A DNA stretch of 64,000 nt from Microthyrium microscopicum (Eukaryota; Ascomycota; Dothideomycetes; Microthyriales; Microthyriaceae): contig MU004237.1 in NCBI GenBank assembly GCA_010405405.1, positions 2,305,345 through 2,369,344 of the forward strand, in the 5' to 3' direction. The notes beneath the pieces were generated by a model, which was given only the letters and a program-made list of their open reading frames with translations, searched no databases and was not told where the DNA came from. A program made the position numbers and the translations under genes. Positions 1-12,354 of the stretch are shown here, in pieces; the stretch's first letter is position 1, and each line of letters starts with the position of its first letter.

Positions 1-1350
1 AACTTTAATTACACCAATACTGGCGCAAACAGTAACGGGTCAACTGGGAAATGCTATAGAGAGCGACAAGAACCCTGCCGGAGCAGCATATGTCGCCGTA
101 CTGAAATTTGGAGAAATTCAAGGCCGGATCATTGCGACGAATGCGCAAGATAAGGGAACAGAATTCTCAGTCTGGTTCTCAAAATTGCCTGCATCAGGTG
201 GACCATTCCGTAAGCCTTACATCCAGATATGTCAAATCATACACTGACAGCCCAAAGCATATCACATTCACGTCGACCCAGTACCAGCTTCCAACAACTG
301 TACTCAAACTCTAGGACATCTGGATCCGTTCATTCGCGGCGAAATGCCGCCCTGCGAACCAGATCGACCAGAGACCTGCCAAGTGGGCGATCTGGCTGGC
401 AAGCACGGCAAAATCACACCCACTGGTCCAACTCTCGCATTCCAGGCAAGGTACGTTCTCCATTCTCAACCACTCCCATCTTATCCAACCACTGACACTT
501 AATCTCCAGCTATACCGACCCCTATGTCTCCATGAGCCCAGGTGTCGGCGCCTTCTTCGGCAACCGCAGCTTCGTCATCCACTACGCCAACACCACGCGC
601 ATCACCTGCGCAAACTTCATCTCCGCTGATGCCGCCCTCGCTGCCCAGCCCGGCGGCACATGGCCATGGCCAGTTCCACCCGGAATTCCTGGCGCTGGAG
701 CAGGAGCCGGAGCCGGAGCCGGAGCAGGAATGCCTCCCGGTATGCCTATGCCTGGAGCTCCAGTACCCTCCGGTATTCCTGGAGTAGCTCCCGGCGCTCC
801 AGTTCCCTCCGGTATTCCTGGAGTAGTTCCCGGCGCCCCGGGCGCTTCCGGTATGCCCGGGCTACCTGGCGGATTTCCCGGCGCTCCTGGCGCCTCAGGT
901 ATGCCCGGTCTTCCCGGCGGATTCCCCGGCGCGGGAGGTGCTGGCTTCCCTGGTATGCCCGGTATTGGCGGTGGGGGTATGCCAGTGCCCACTGAGCTGC
1001 CTGGCATCGCAGCAGGCCCAGGTTCAGGTCGAGGCGGTCGTGGAGGCGGCAAAGGCAGGCCAGGCAGGAACGGCGCTGTGAACACGACAGATGTGACAAA
1101 TACCACCGATACGGCTACGAGTGATGTGCCCAATCCGATTGCCGGCAACGATGCACCGGATCTACTACCGGGCGAGTCAGCGAGGGCGCCACCAGCCAGT
1201 CCAGCAGCAACTGCAGTACCGGCGACAGTGAGCGCACCGGCTGGTAAAGACCAGGCGGTGGTGAGCAAGAAGAAGCCAAGTTCAGCAGGCAGGATAGAAT
1301 TGAGTGTGAGCATTCTTGGAGGGGTAGCCATGATTGCTGCATTGTTATGA
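1..1350 (+). CDS. GPI-anchored copper-only superoxide dismutase (5' end cut by window)
   Basis: Exons 2-209, 258-450 and 510-1350; introns of 48 and 59 bases restore one continuous frame. The window starts inside what looks like the end of a signal peptide (ITPILAQ). The SOD fold is recognised by YHIH, GHLDP and RSFVIHY, which match the copper ligands, and by the Arg-Cys pair in TTRITCANF. The zinc-site histidines and electrostatic loop are not visible, as in fungal cell-surface Cu-only SODs of the Candida SOD5 type, which dismutate extracellular superoxide. After the domain, about 690-1010 encodes a Gly-Pro-rich tract with G-x-y collagen-like periodicity. A Ser/Thr/Ala-rich stretch follows, then a hydrophobic C-terminus (ILGGVAMIAALL) suited to GPI attachment. 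Converges on the SCAP gene. Family call is firm; copper-only status is inferred. Confidence 0.85.
690..1010 (+). repeat. Collagen-like Gly-Pro coding repeats in SOD tail
   Basis: In-frame degenerate repeats. A run of (GA)n is followed by two PGAPVPSGIPGV units, then two copies of a 17-residue unit built on GASGMPGLPGGFPGAP. They probably form an extended, wall-spanning stalk between the SOD domain and the GPI anchor. The near-identical DNA copies mean that copy number could vary between strains. Confidence 0.8.
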
Positions 1351-1720
1351 TGGTGAAATTGAGGCCAGGAAAATCATGAAGAGACGACAGGTTTGATGGA
1401 TTCATTTCGGTGGCGCAAAACATTATTCTCACGATCCTTATACGCGTAGCCTCTCCTTTAGCACAGCATACTTCACCCTATAATGGTAGCGAAGGGTGGA
1501 CAAAGTGTATTTAATACCATAACAGACAGAGTAGGAAAGGAACATGTAATTCTAGTTGGGAAAGTTTCCTGTATTTTATTAGCTCTAAAATTTGACTTGC
1601 AACATACCACTATCTTCAAATCGTTATTGAAAGCTTGATTATATGGTGATGTCCCATTCAATGCGTGAACGCTATGCAACGCTAATAGGGACCGAAAATC
1701 TTTATCGTACATGTATCTGG
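1351..1720. other. Convergent intergenic region, no gene seen
   Basis: Lies between the stop codons of the SOD gene and the SCAP gene. It should hold both 3' untranslated regions and polyadenylation signals. No open frame or RNA gene recognised. Confidence 0.6.
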
Positions 1721-4700
1721 CTACATTGGGCCAGGACTGAACTCATCACTACCTCGCGGGGGAGGTATACGACGTCTTCGAGGCATCTCTCGAAATCTGG
1801 AATGGTCTGAAGGCTTTTCCCACTCTTTCAATACCTCTTCTTCGATCTTGTCGCCGACCGTGATGACTAGAATCGTCTCGCCAAACGTTGCTGCGATGGA
1901 GCGAGCGCCGACTCGTGCCATTACTCCGTGGTCTGGCATGAATAAATCGCCATCTTGTGGTGACAGCGACTTGGTCTCCTCAGGCGTAGTAGGTGAGACT
2001 GTCCATGCTTCCCACTGGCGAACTATCTCTTTCGAGACAAGATGAGAGGTTCGGGAAGGACGTGGCTCCGGCACCGATATTGGCGCGGTTGCTAGTCGAT
2101 GACGGAGTACTGCTCTCGAAGTTTCCGTCGCGGATGTGACTGAAGCCCCTATGTAAGCCTTGAGAGACGACTCCGAGTCAGAAGCGGGTGAAAATCTATC
2201 TTTACCTGACCTGGCGAAATGTTTGTTACTCCTGTCGGTCAAAGAAGATTCCGCAATTTTGATGCCAGCCTTGGACGCTACCTTGGAAAAATCTTTTGTT
2301 GATGGCTTGAAAGATCTGGCAGAGAATTTTGTTAAGGCCTTGGAAGTATCTTTCGCAATCTTTTGACGAACCCCCAGGATACTCTGGTGTCCAGTGACCT
2401 GCCATTTTCCAGGATTCACGACTTGAACCTCAGAAGTTACAGCAGAAGCTACACCGTCACAGCCGCGGTCCTCGCCGCTGTTAGTCGACTTAAGACATAT
2501 TAGCGACGACTCCGAGTTATTTGCTGTGAAGGTGAAGATGATGCAGTTTTGGCTTTCACCATCGGTGTATACAAAGGAGAAGGTGCGAATTGCTGGCGAC
2601 TTGCATTTCGGACATTCTTGAGGGGTGGAGTGAAAGAACCGAACTGTTGATAGCAATGGTTGATGAGGTGGTTTGATTGAACAAATCAGTTGTCGACTGT
2701 GTAGATCAATTAGTTGGAATTGACGTGACGGAAATCGCATTGCAACCAGGACAGATAATCCCGGTACCAAAAACAATTCCCGAATAGGTTCCTCCTCATC
2801 GTGTAAAGCAATTCGTGGATCAAAATCGCTGAGTATGAGTATGGGACTGTTGAGTATGATCGATGGACTTTTCTGCTGTCCATTTCGTTGAGCTTTATCG
2901 GGTACGTAGGAGGATGTCTTGGACATGAAGATTTGCCCATCCCGGCAAACGACCACTATGTAAGGCTTTGCCAAGATTGCTGAACGTGCAAAATCTTCAG
3001 AAATTTGGTGTTCAATCAGTCCTTTCGAGGCATCATCGATGGCAGAGCAAACTGAGTTAGCACTACAATAGATGAGTTTGCCACTGCGTGAGACCACCGC
3101 AAGATGGCAGTCTTTTTCGCCGGTAAGGGAGAAGTGAATCGGTTCGCCCCATGACCAGTCAAGGTCGACTCTCGAAATATGATAGCCAGTCGAACCATGT
3201 AATGTCCATATATACAGCCTTTGTGCTCCTTCATCAGCAAGTGCAGCAATACACTCGCCGTTATCGCTGATTGCCAATCGACTGACATTTCTCAGGCCTC
3301 GGTCGCTTGGAGTTGGAAGGCTTTCTACTAAATAGCTTTGTGTCGTTGAATCGAACATGTACAGGTTCATCGAGTAGTCAAGGCATTTGCAAACAATGTG
3401 CCCTTTTGGTGAACTCGCAAGCTTCTTGACATCAAAATTTCCCTGTTGTAGTCTTTGGACCTGAATCATTCCTGATTGGCGAGTTTGGCCATCCTGAACA
3501 CTTCTAGAGTCCCAGAGCAAATAGTCCATAAGGGCCAGGACTAGTCCCAAAAATATCCCTATGAAGAAGAGTAAGGGCAGAATTTGTTCGCTGATAGTTT
3601 GCCATGAAACGTGGAACACACCAGGATCGGAGACGCGTCCTCGATCAGAACCTTTTATCACCATGATCATTGGATCATAAACCCTAGCTATCATAGTGTG
3701 AGCACCCGGCTTGACGAATTCAAGCACTTCTTGTGATGTTTGATGATCTTGAAGTTTGAGCCAGGACTGCGGTGAGCGGGCTTGATTAATTTGCGGTGAA
3801 TACGAGTGGCCATTAGACTCTAGCTCCTTTCCACGGTGTAGTACGTGGAGCAAACCGTGAACTGAGTGAGACACTCGGCTGAAAATACCATCAGAGTTCG
3901 GAAAGCGCATATAAACGTACAGGACGAATAATCCGGTGATGCTTGAGCCTGCAGCTCGAAAAGAGAGTCCGGTTTTGCCTTGTATAAGTGCTGGAAGCCA
4001 GTACTGTCTCCCTGATAACTTTTGTTGGCCTTGTGATCTCATGTTGGCCTTGTCGATAAACTCTTGCAACTCCATTCTTCTTACATCGACAGAGAGGACT
4101 GCAGTGAAGAAGATGAGATGAAAGAAAAAGTCGAATGACAGAGCGACTCCAGCGAAAACACAAAAGGCTCGAACTCCTGGATTGAAGACTATTGACAGAA
4201 TCCAAAGAATGATAAGATTTTGTGCAGCAACGGCAAGGGACAGATGGCCTACGCGGCCAAGAGCGGATGCGATTCGTTTTGTCAGCTCGACTTGTTCTGG
4301 CTGTTCGACTACGGCATTCATCAAGCGCAACCTAAGAAACATTAGATTATCTTCAGTTTAGTATGGAAGCGAGTACTAACATGTTTTCTAATCCCATGAC
4401 AAACACTACAAAAGGGTATGTCTCTTGAGGAACCCAGCTGAGATCAATGCCTAATAAGCCACATATGGTGAAGCTCGCGAGGATTGATATAACCATCTAC
4501 ACTTGTGAGAAATGGCATATGGATGCAATCATTGCAGTGCTTACTTCGGTAATAACTGTTGCGACTAGGCCAATTCTACTCTTGACAGCAAGAGTTGCCC
4601 GAAGCTTGTAGATGAGGAAACACAGCATGCCGGCATAAGCGATTATGAGCAGACATAAATCTCGCAGGCTGATTAGTTCCCGACTGTAGGCATTCAATTG

Positions 4701-5592
4701 ACTATTCGTGTTGATCCCACTTTGCGGATAGAAAGACCATCGATCCGGATAGTTTGTTGCAAGTTTCATCATTCGCAAGTCCCAGCGTGAAGCCCCAGGA
4801 GAAGGTGACTTTTCAAAAAGGGTCAGGACAATTCCATCGGCTTTGACCAGGCGCTGTCCATTGAAGGATTTGCCGGAGAACACTGAGGTGGGCAACAGGG
4901 TGAGGTTGAGTTTCGTTTGACGGGTCGACTGTCGTTGAATTGTGTTGAGAATGTTCGGGTCAGATGAAATGCTTTCAGAAGAGCAGTCCCAGTACATGAG
5001 AGGTGAGTGAAAGGCTGAAGAGAAGTCATGACTAAAATCCTCGTAGCATCCATTGAGTGGTATTTCTGGTACAGTAGATTGAACATCTGTCTCGGCACTG
5101 GATTTGGACTTGGACTTGGACTCGCCATGAGGAAATTTGTCGAATACGAGAGCATTTTGAATGGTCAAGGCATCCTGGAGGACGTGCGGTTTCAGCGCAC
5201 CCATGTAGTCTCCATGAATGAAGACGCGGCGAACAGCTACATCACCCAAGATGCTTTGGTCTCCGTTGACTGGCCTAGCAGAAATCCAACCATGGCCAGG
5301 AAGGGTTGATATCCCTGAAGCAGAGAAGAGGAACCTATAGCAGACAGTCGCGGAAATCAAGACAGAACCGATGAGAAAAGTGCGCCAGTAGTGAGCAACA
5401 ATGCTTCCATGACGGTAAAAGGCTCTGTAGATGGGATGTTCTGCAGTAAGAACCGGGGGTTCGGTTGTTCTAAAGGAATACCATGTAAGTCATCTATAAG
5501 AATGGTGCTTGCAAAGGAGCTTAGAGTAGTGAGGCCTAAAGTCTTAGAGGCGGAACTTACCCGCGGAAGGGCCCGAGTAGGTACCAGATCAT
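1721..5592 (-). CDS. SREBP cleavage-activating protein (SCAP) homologue, sterol-sensing domain plus WD40
   Basis: Exons on the minus strand: 5561-5592, 4545-5469, 4381-4496, 1721-4331; introns of 91, 48 and 49 bases; 1226 residues. The 32-base first exon encodes MIWYLLGPFR. One N-terminal membrane helix (YWRTFLIGSVLISATVCY) is followed by a luminal loop of about 210 residues. The sterol-sensing domain covers about residues 275-440 and includes GLVATVITE-MVISILASF, VFVMGLENML, ALGRVG and RAFCVFAGVALSFDFFFH. Two more helices follow (LFVLYVYMRF and LPLLFFIGIFLGLVLALM), then a C-terminal cytosolic region with weak WD40 repeats. SCAP escorts the SREBP transcription factor from ER to Golgi when sterol or oxygen is low. 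An SREBP partner is not in the window. The exon joins fall inside conserved sterol-sensing motifs, which supports the model. Confidence 0.88.
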
Positions 5593-6776
5593 GGTTGTCT
5601 ACACTGTCAAGTTACAGCGACAGGCGTGGCATTGCCAGCATCATGATACGATAAGGCTGGTAGATTGTCAGGCCGTGCCTGTCGGATATATGTAAGTATG
5701 AGGAGATATCAGGTCATGTTTTGATGGTGTTGAGTGAAGATGGCGTGTTGAAGACAGGAGAGAGTGGAGCCTCGACTTCGGTTGCAGGGGTCTTTTCCTC
5801 CAGCATGAATGATTCTTGTGCATGACTCCATCACTTTGACCAACACGCGACTTGAATCCATGAACAACATCTATTTACACAAGCCCCAAGGAAGGGGAAT
5901 ATTCTGCCCCTAAGAATCGTATGTTTAAGTACAATAGATCGTGATCTTTGGAGTTGATCTACTTAAAAGTCTGTTGCACCGGACCTCGACGTACATACAG
6001 CCCAACCTGGACTCGCTTATCTTACAGAATCCAACCCAACTACTGCATATATTGCATAACCCTGTCTTCCGTCAGAACCTAGATTCCTTCTTTATGGCCC
6101 CTCGAAGAACATGTGCAAAATGAAGCACTTCGCCCCTACCAATTGCGCTTCAAAGACATCTGATCAATACGCTCCTCTCCTGCGTTGTGTGTTGTGTACT
6201 CTACTGCCATGGCCAGCTGCGTTATAAAGACATAACTCAGCACAAACGCAGGTACACTCGACCTTTACAAAGGACACGCTAATCAGTGCTTCTCTCCACA
6301 TATATCTATGAGGTTGAAGATGCACAGCCAGGGGACACAAAACGATACAGCAATTGGCCTCCTGCCATCACCATGAGACGGGATATACTCCGTGAAAATG
6401 GCGTTGCACAGCCAGTTGCACAGCCACTAGAAATGGCAGTTTGATGGTCGTTTCTGGAGTTATCGTGAGGCGCATTTTTGCATTCGCTAACGGTGAGCTG
6501 TGAATGGCTGAGATGTCTGGCCAGACTCTCTTAGACTTTCCTCCCGCGACATATCCAACACATCCCCGCCAGCTGAAAGAAATCACATTTGGAGGCGTTG
6601 AGATCGAGACCATCTTTGTTTGAAGACACGCATTGAATATAAGCAAAGCTTGTCCAACGTTGAACCGACCTCTCATTTTTGCTTCATGTGCTAACTCCCT
6701 CTGTTTTCAACATCGCTGAAAATCGACTCATTAACAACAAAATAACAGCAATCCGCTGGTCCTCACGAACTTAACC
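5593..6776. other. Divergent promoter region, no gene seen
   Basis: About 1.2 kb between the SCAP start (reverse) and the ankyrin gene start (forward). Only short chance frames, and no spliced model with good signals could be built. Presumed to hold both promoters. Confidence 0.5.
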
Positions 6777-9700
6777 ATGGCTGCTTTCAATCCGTCGACA
6801 AGTACGCTGCTGAGCGGCGTGGCAGCCGTCAGTACCACTGGGAATTCAATCTCTGTTACCATGAACTCCTTTCTAGACAATGTCAAGAACCAACCCCTAG
6901 GTTTTCGCGAACTGGGCCTGGACTTCCTGTCGATTTCTCAAATCCTAAACTCATTGGAGAGAAGTCTAACCGAGCACTTTAATACCAGCCAGCCGTTTCC
7001 AGAGGCAGCAGTGCCAGAATTGATGCGCGTTGTGAATAATACATCTTCCGACTTTTCTGAGCTAGAAAAGCTGCTAAACAAATTCATGGACTTTGAAAAG
7101 GGAGGTATGACCGCTCGAGTACAAAAGACATGGCGCCAGTTCTTTGCGGATAAAGATATCGCAAAGGTTCAGAAGAGTCTGAGAGAGCAAAAAGGGAGTC
7201 TGAATATGGCAATGCTATTAACCAATATGTCAGTATAAATGTGCGTTCAATTCAGCGAGCTGATACTAACGTAACAGATCTCCGGCCATGGCATCAACAC
7301 TTGGAGACGAGTATAAGATTCTTGCAGCGAAATTGGAACAAGTAGAGCCTGCGCAAAGCTACAGTACTCCTCCGCCTGGCTATGTAACAGCAGCTCATCC
7401 TCCAAGTGGTTATTATGCTCCTTCGACAGGACAGCCTCCTCATACTGCCATGCTAAACATGAGTATGGCTGATACGCCAACATCGCAAGGAATACACGAA
7501 CTACCAACACCGGACATGACCCATGCAATTCCTGCACTAACCAAAACGGTGCCAACAGTAACAGCGATCTCGAAAACATCCCAAGAAGCAGACTCTCCTC
7601 CTCCGCCTCAGCCAGGAGCTATGCCAATTCCGCCCATAGCACTCGTGAACCAAGATACAGCACCTCCAGCGCCACAACCAGGGCCTTCACCAGCACCTCC
7701 AGCAGCAATTCCTCCTCCAGAGCCAGCTCTCAAGCCGATGAAAGCTATACCAGTGGACAAAACACCAGAGCCTTTGCCGGAGCCAGTTATTGATTCAGCG
7801 ACCGCCAGCACAAAGAAGCCCATCAAGATTGAGCGTTCTCAACTTCAATTTCGCCAGCCCAAAACCGCCTCTACTGCTGCCAGTGCTGCTTTACAGAAGA
7901 CTCTGTATAATGCTGTTCTAGGAGGTAAAGCCAATATAGTGGAGCAACTGTTGGATCGTGGTGTCAGCCCAGATACTGGCGCAGATACAAACGCTGTGTA
8001 TGCTGCAGTGGATCGAAAGGATATTCCGTAAGTGCTGCCGTTTGATTCATTCTCTCTGTATTTAGAACGATCATATTTTCAAGGCTTCTTGAGGACATGC
8101 TCCCGGAAGATTCATCGTTCGCTAAAGTTTGCTAGTATTCTTCAACTACTTCTGGAATTTGGTGCCAATCCAGACCTGCCCAACCAGCATGGAAACACAC
8201 CACTTTACATGGCTGCGTTCAATCGAGTCGCTGAGACCAAGCTCTTACTATCGTATGGCGCAGATCCAAATCTGAGCACTCCTCACTGGACGGCCATACC
8301 ATGGGCAATTGACTCGAGCAACGCGAAGATTGTGCAACTTCATATCGACCACTCTGCAGACCCAAATCTCGTGTCCAAGAATGGAGAGACTGCCATAGTC
8401 TACGCTTGCTCTCGTCGCTTCAATGAGGCTGTTCTCGCCGCCCTCTTCACATTCAGTCCTAACGCCAACGTACCTAACGGCCAGAAAATCACCCCTTTGA
8501 AAGCAGCCGTCGCCCACAATCAGCCCCAGACGGTGGCATATCTGCTAAAGAAAGGCGTCGACGTTAATAGCAAAGACTCACCCAGCCCACTCCTCGAAGC
8601 TGCGCACAACCCAGCCGTTCTCACCGTTCTCCTTGAAGCAGGCGCAGACTGGCGATTGTGTCCCGAGATTCTCGAGCTAAGCGTCTGGCACAACGCACTG
8701 GATTGTGTCAAAGCACTTCTCGCTGCGGGCATGCCTGCCGATACACCAAATCCCAGAAATAACTTCACACCACTATCCACCGCAGCCCGCGATAACCGCC
8801 AAACGCAACTCGCCCTGCTTCTCCAACATGACGCGAACCCAAATCTCAAAGGCCAAGAACTTCCCCTCGTCCTCGCAACTCCCCACGCTACCCTCCTAAC
8901 CACCCTCCTCCAGGCAGGCGCAGACTGGCATCTCTGTCCCGAAATCCTCGAACTCAGCGTCTGGCACAACAAACTCGACTCCACAAGCGCCCTTCTCGCC
9001 GCCGGCATCCCCGTCGACACACCAAACCCAAAGAACAACTTCACAGCCCTCTCCACCGCCGCTCGCGACAACCGCGCCGCACACCTCGCACTCCTTCTCG
9101 AAGCTGGCGCGAATCCAAATCTCAAGGGTCAAGATTTTCCCATCGTTCTCGCCCTCCAGCACCCAGAAGCCCTTTCCACTCTTCTCTCCGCCGGCGCCGA
9201 CCCATCCCTCAAGCCAGGAATTTGCGAACTAGCCGTCATCCACAACCGTCCTGCGTCACTGAAGGCTTTGGTCGAAGCAGGCGCGAACATCAACGCCGCC
9301 ATGCCAGGCGGCTACACAGCACTAAGCACATCCGTCCGCGATAAACGCCGCACAATGTTCGACTTGTGCTTACAACTCGGCGCAGACGTAAACTACTGCG
9401 CTGAAGGCCATGAAAACATGCGGCCGCTACGTTGCGCGGCGGATAAAGAAGAATATGCGGTAGCCCTCCTCGATGCTGGCGCAGATGTGAGATTGTGCGC
9501 GAATATGCTAGAGAACGTCGTATATTTCAACAATCTGCCTGTCCTCAAACTACTGGTGGAGCGCGGTCGCTTGGATGTCAACGCGAGTTGTAAGGGGTAT
9601 TATCCTGTTGATACGGCGATTCGTGATAATCATCCGGAGATACTGGCGTATTTGCTTAGCCATGGGGGGAGCGTGGATAAGTTGGGTGATGGCGATTCGC

Positions 9701-9963
9701 CGTTGGTAAGAGCGGCGCGCGAGAAGAATTTAGAGTTGGTGAAGACGGTATTGGCGGCTGGTGCGAAAGTTGATGCGGCGAATGGGAAGGGTAAGACGGC
9801 GTTGGCGAGTGCGGCGTGGCATGGCAAGGGGGAGAATGTGACGATGTTGTTGGAGGCGGGTGCGGATGCGAATTTGGCAAATGCGGATGGCTTGACCGCT
9901 ATGGATGCTGCTGCGAATCAGGGACATGAGGATATCGTGATGATGTTGTTGGAGAAGATGTAA
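6777..9963 (+). CDS. STAND-type N-terminal domain protein with C-terminal ankyrin repeats
   Basis: Exons 6777-7228, 7278-8027, 8136-9963; 1009 residues. The N-terminal 180 residues are helical, with WRQFFADKDIAKVQKSLREQ resembling the fungal N-terminal domain of STAND proteins. A Pro-rich linker follows at about residues 190-330. The rest is a long ankyrin array, with motifs such as GNTPLYMAA, LLLSYGADPNL and GKTALASAAWHG. No P-loop NACHT or NB-ARC module lies between, unlike classical STAND receptors. The second intron is 108 bases and ends at GCTAG. Splicing there joins DRKDIP to ILQLLLEFGANPD as a perfect ankyrin helix, whereas nearer acceptors break the frame. Repeats in the middle form a higher-order duplication (see findings). 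Likely a cytoplasmic interaction scaffold, possibly in non-self recognition; that role is inference. Confidence 0.8.
8638..9560 (+). repeat. Ankyrin supra-repeat, about 276-base unit
   Basis: Units begin at GAGAD(W/P/V) codons near 8638, 8914, 9190 and 9475, spacing 276, 276 and 285 bases (92, 92 and 95 residues). Units 1 and 2 share CPEILELSVWHN and NNFT(P/A)LSTAARDNR almost identically; units 3 and 4 are diverged. Each unit contains about three ankyrin repeats. Confidence 0.8.
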
Positions 9964-10180
9964 TGAGATGATGACTGTGATATGGAGATGTATTATGCTA
10001 TGCGAGATGATTGATATGATGGATAGTTGTATGAAATTTGTAATCGTAGTACAAATCTAGTTCTGAAACTATCAGCTTCTAATAATCCAAGATGTCTTCA
10101 TGATTGTTACGTATTCTTTCAGACTCCACAGCGCCAAAATGCATGCCTGTAATTCGCTGTTCCGCCGGGATATATCTCAC

Positions 10181-11427
10181 TCAAATGCCCAAATACCATT
10201 TCGCTCGTTCGTATGCAAAGAAGCTGGTCGCTGCCATCGGTACGATCTTCAAATAACCAATTCCCAGGCCGACAAAGAAGCCCTTGAATCCCTTCTCAGC
10301 CAATATCTGAGACGCAACTTCGACCATGCGTAGCCTACGACCATCACCAACCACTCCGCCAACTTGCATCCGCCGTCGAATGACCTCTACCGGGTATGAT
10401 ACCGTTTGTGAAAAGAAGCCTGCAAAGCCTCCAGATAAAAGCTCAGCCCAGTATTTCAACTGCGGAGGTTTGTCAGGGTTGGTAGTCCCACCGCCACTAC
10501 CTGGTATCGTCGTTTTTGCTGCAAACGCCGGTGTACGTAGGAGTTCCGAGACTGTATCATGGGCAAGGAATGAAGCACCAGCATATGGTATCATGCCGAC
10601 CATGGTGGCACTAAAGCCACGAAAGAAGTTGGCCAGGCCCGCTAACGGAACCGATTTGAGAGCGATCATCTCATTTGGGTTCGTTGGGTGCGGTATCCGT
10701 GGTGATTCTGCGTATATTTTCTTGCAAATCCCAGATAACGTATTGCGCTTATCGACCTTCGTCTCAAAGGCGGCACGAACCCGGATCACCTCCAGAGGGT
10801 AGGTGAAAAGAACGGAAACCATACCGGCCAACGAGCCTGAAGCAAATCGGCGTAGATGGGTCTCGTACTCTTTGGAGGGTATTACAACATGGCGTATTTG
10901 TTCGTATGCTAAGAATTTGATACCTGCATAGGGGAAGATGCGAAGCAAAGTGGCAGAGTGGCCGCGAAATAGTCCCCGACTTCCATCCTGAGAATATATA
11001 CCCCTTAATGCAGTGACGAATCCGCCCCATGATCCGGAGTATTTAGAGTATTGTGGATTCGAGGTTTGGAAGAGAATCTTGACTCTGTCAAGCGGCGCTA
11101 CTATAGTTTTCGCCTGGATGGTTAGCATATATCAGTTCATCGCAGCAATTGATCGCTTACAGCACATCCAGCTATACCACCGGCAATACCACTCTTTATT
11201 ATGTATTCTCCGCTTTGTTTATCCAACTTCCTCCTTGAATTTCTTGGCACAATGGCTTCGTCGTCGGTCGGACATATCTTGGGATCGCGGGAAGAAGGTA
11301 GAGATCTCGTAGTCGCAACTGGCCGTATATCCATAGTTGTTACCTTGGAAAAGGGTACGCTGTGTGTATCGATTTGAGAGTCTGGCGCGGCTTGTCCAGA
11401 GTCATGTCGTGCGTCGGGGAATGACAT
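10181..11427 (-). CDS. LEU5: Mitochondrial carrier, Leu5/SLC25A42 type (coenzyme A transporter)
   Basis: Exons 11161-11427 and 10181-11113 on the minus strand, 47-base intron, 399 residues. The three tandem carrier repeats each keep the P-x-[DE]-x-x-[KR] signature: PLDRVK, PLEVIR and PVEVIR. Linked features include GLFRGHSATLLRIFPYAGIKF in repeat 1 and GLGIGYLKIVPMAATSFF at the C-terminus, as in Leu5 and SLC25A16/42 proteins, which move coenzyme A (or its precursor) into the matrix across the inner membrane. The intron separates GIAGCA from AKTIVAPLDRVK. I chose the Met at 11427 (MSFPDARHD). The frame is open 34 codons further upstream, but that stretch looks like leader sequence. Function by family; the substrate is inferred. 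Confidence 0.85.
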
Positions 11428-12354
11428 GCCACGGCAGTGGGGCTGATAAGGGGGATAAGCTACCGCGACATGAAGGACAAAGGTAGTGTTCTGTTGATTT
11501 GTGAGGAGAGAGGGATAATGTGGTGTCAATTGGAAGAAGAGAAGTCAATGTGAAAAGACAAGAGAGAAAGATAGAGAGCGCGAGTCAAGAAGTCTAAGTT
11601 TGGTGGTCACTCTGATCGCAAGACGGAAGCTGGGCAAAAATGCGGGTGACGCCATCGGCTCCTTCTTCTTTTACCGACGCCACGAGTTGTTCCATCCCCA
11701 GCCGTTCATCGTGCCTGCCTCTTTCTCCTTTCGGACATCCGGTATCAACTACATGCCTGATATCCTATCAGATACTCTGTAAGCTCAGTTCTCTACTTGA
11801 AGAGTATACAATTCCAGAGTCACAGCTTGTTCTTCGGATTCTTTCATCGGACGTACGGATTTGTCGGTAAACACAAGCATAGCGGATATCATCGGCTAAC
11901 AAGCCATGGTACTTTGCGACTTGCATCCGCTACAATATCAAGATCACGCTTCCTATAACACGAAAGACGAGCCCTACGATTGGCAGTTGAACTCATATGT
12001 CTTTCAGCCTCATATGTCCTCGTGCAATCTTCACTTTTTGGAAGTACTTGAGGCTTAACAACGTGGAATAAATATGGATACTGTGGCGTTCATACATCGA
12101 CTTCTGGACTTCAAGCCTCATCCACGCGTCTGAATTGAGACTTTGTCAACGCGAGTTCCTTGCAATATCGTATTGAGCAACATCTTGAATTCATTGGTAT
12201 CATTGCTAGAGGTATAGAACAACGAAAATACGACGCAATCGATCGTCAACTTCTCGTCCTCTTTCAGCGTACACTTTTGGCACGCGAATCTATACGCGTC
12301 GAGACTCAGGTCAACTTCATCAAATTTATCTCAACAGTCTACTACTCTATCTCT
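11428..12354. other. Intergenic region, no gene seen
   Basis: About 930 bases between the carrier start (reverse) and the acetyltransferase stop. Small open frames have no family resemblance and poor coding character. Near 11744 it contains TATCAACTACA, the terminal motif of the short inverted-repeat elements at 15215 and 18450, but no second end was found. Confidence 0.45.

Noticed and set aside
582-1331. 249-codon open frame antisense to the SOD gene
   Set aside because: It mirrors the GC-rich Gly-Pro repeat on the other strand. The sense strand has SOD motifs and consistent introns.
8032-8135. Apparent start of a separate ankyrin gene (MLPFDSFS...)
   Set aside because: This stretch is the 108-base second intron. 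Splicing 8027 to 8136 rebuilds a perfect ankyrin repeat.
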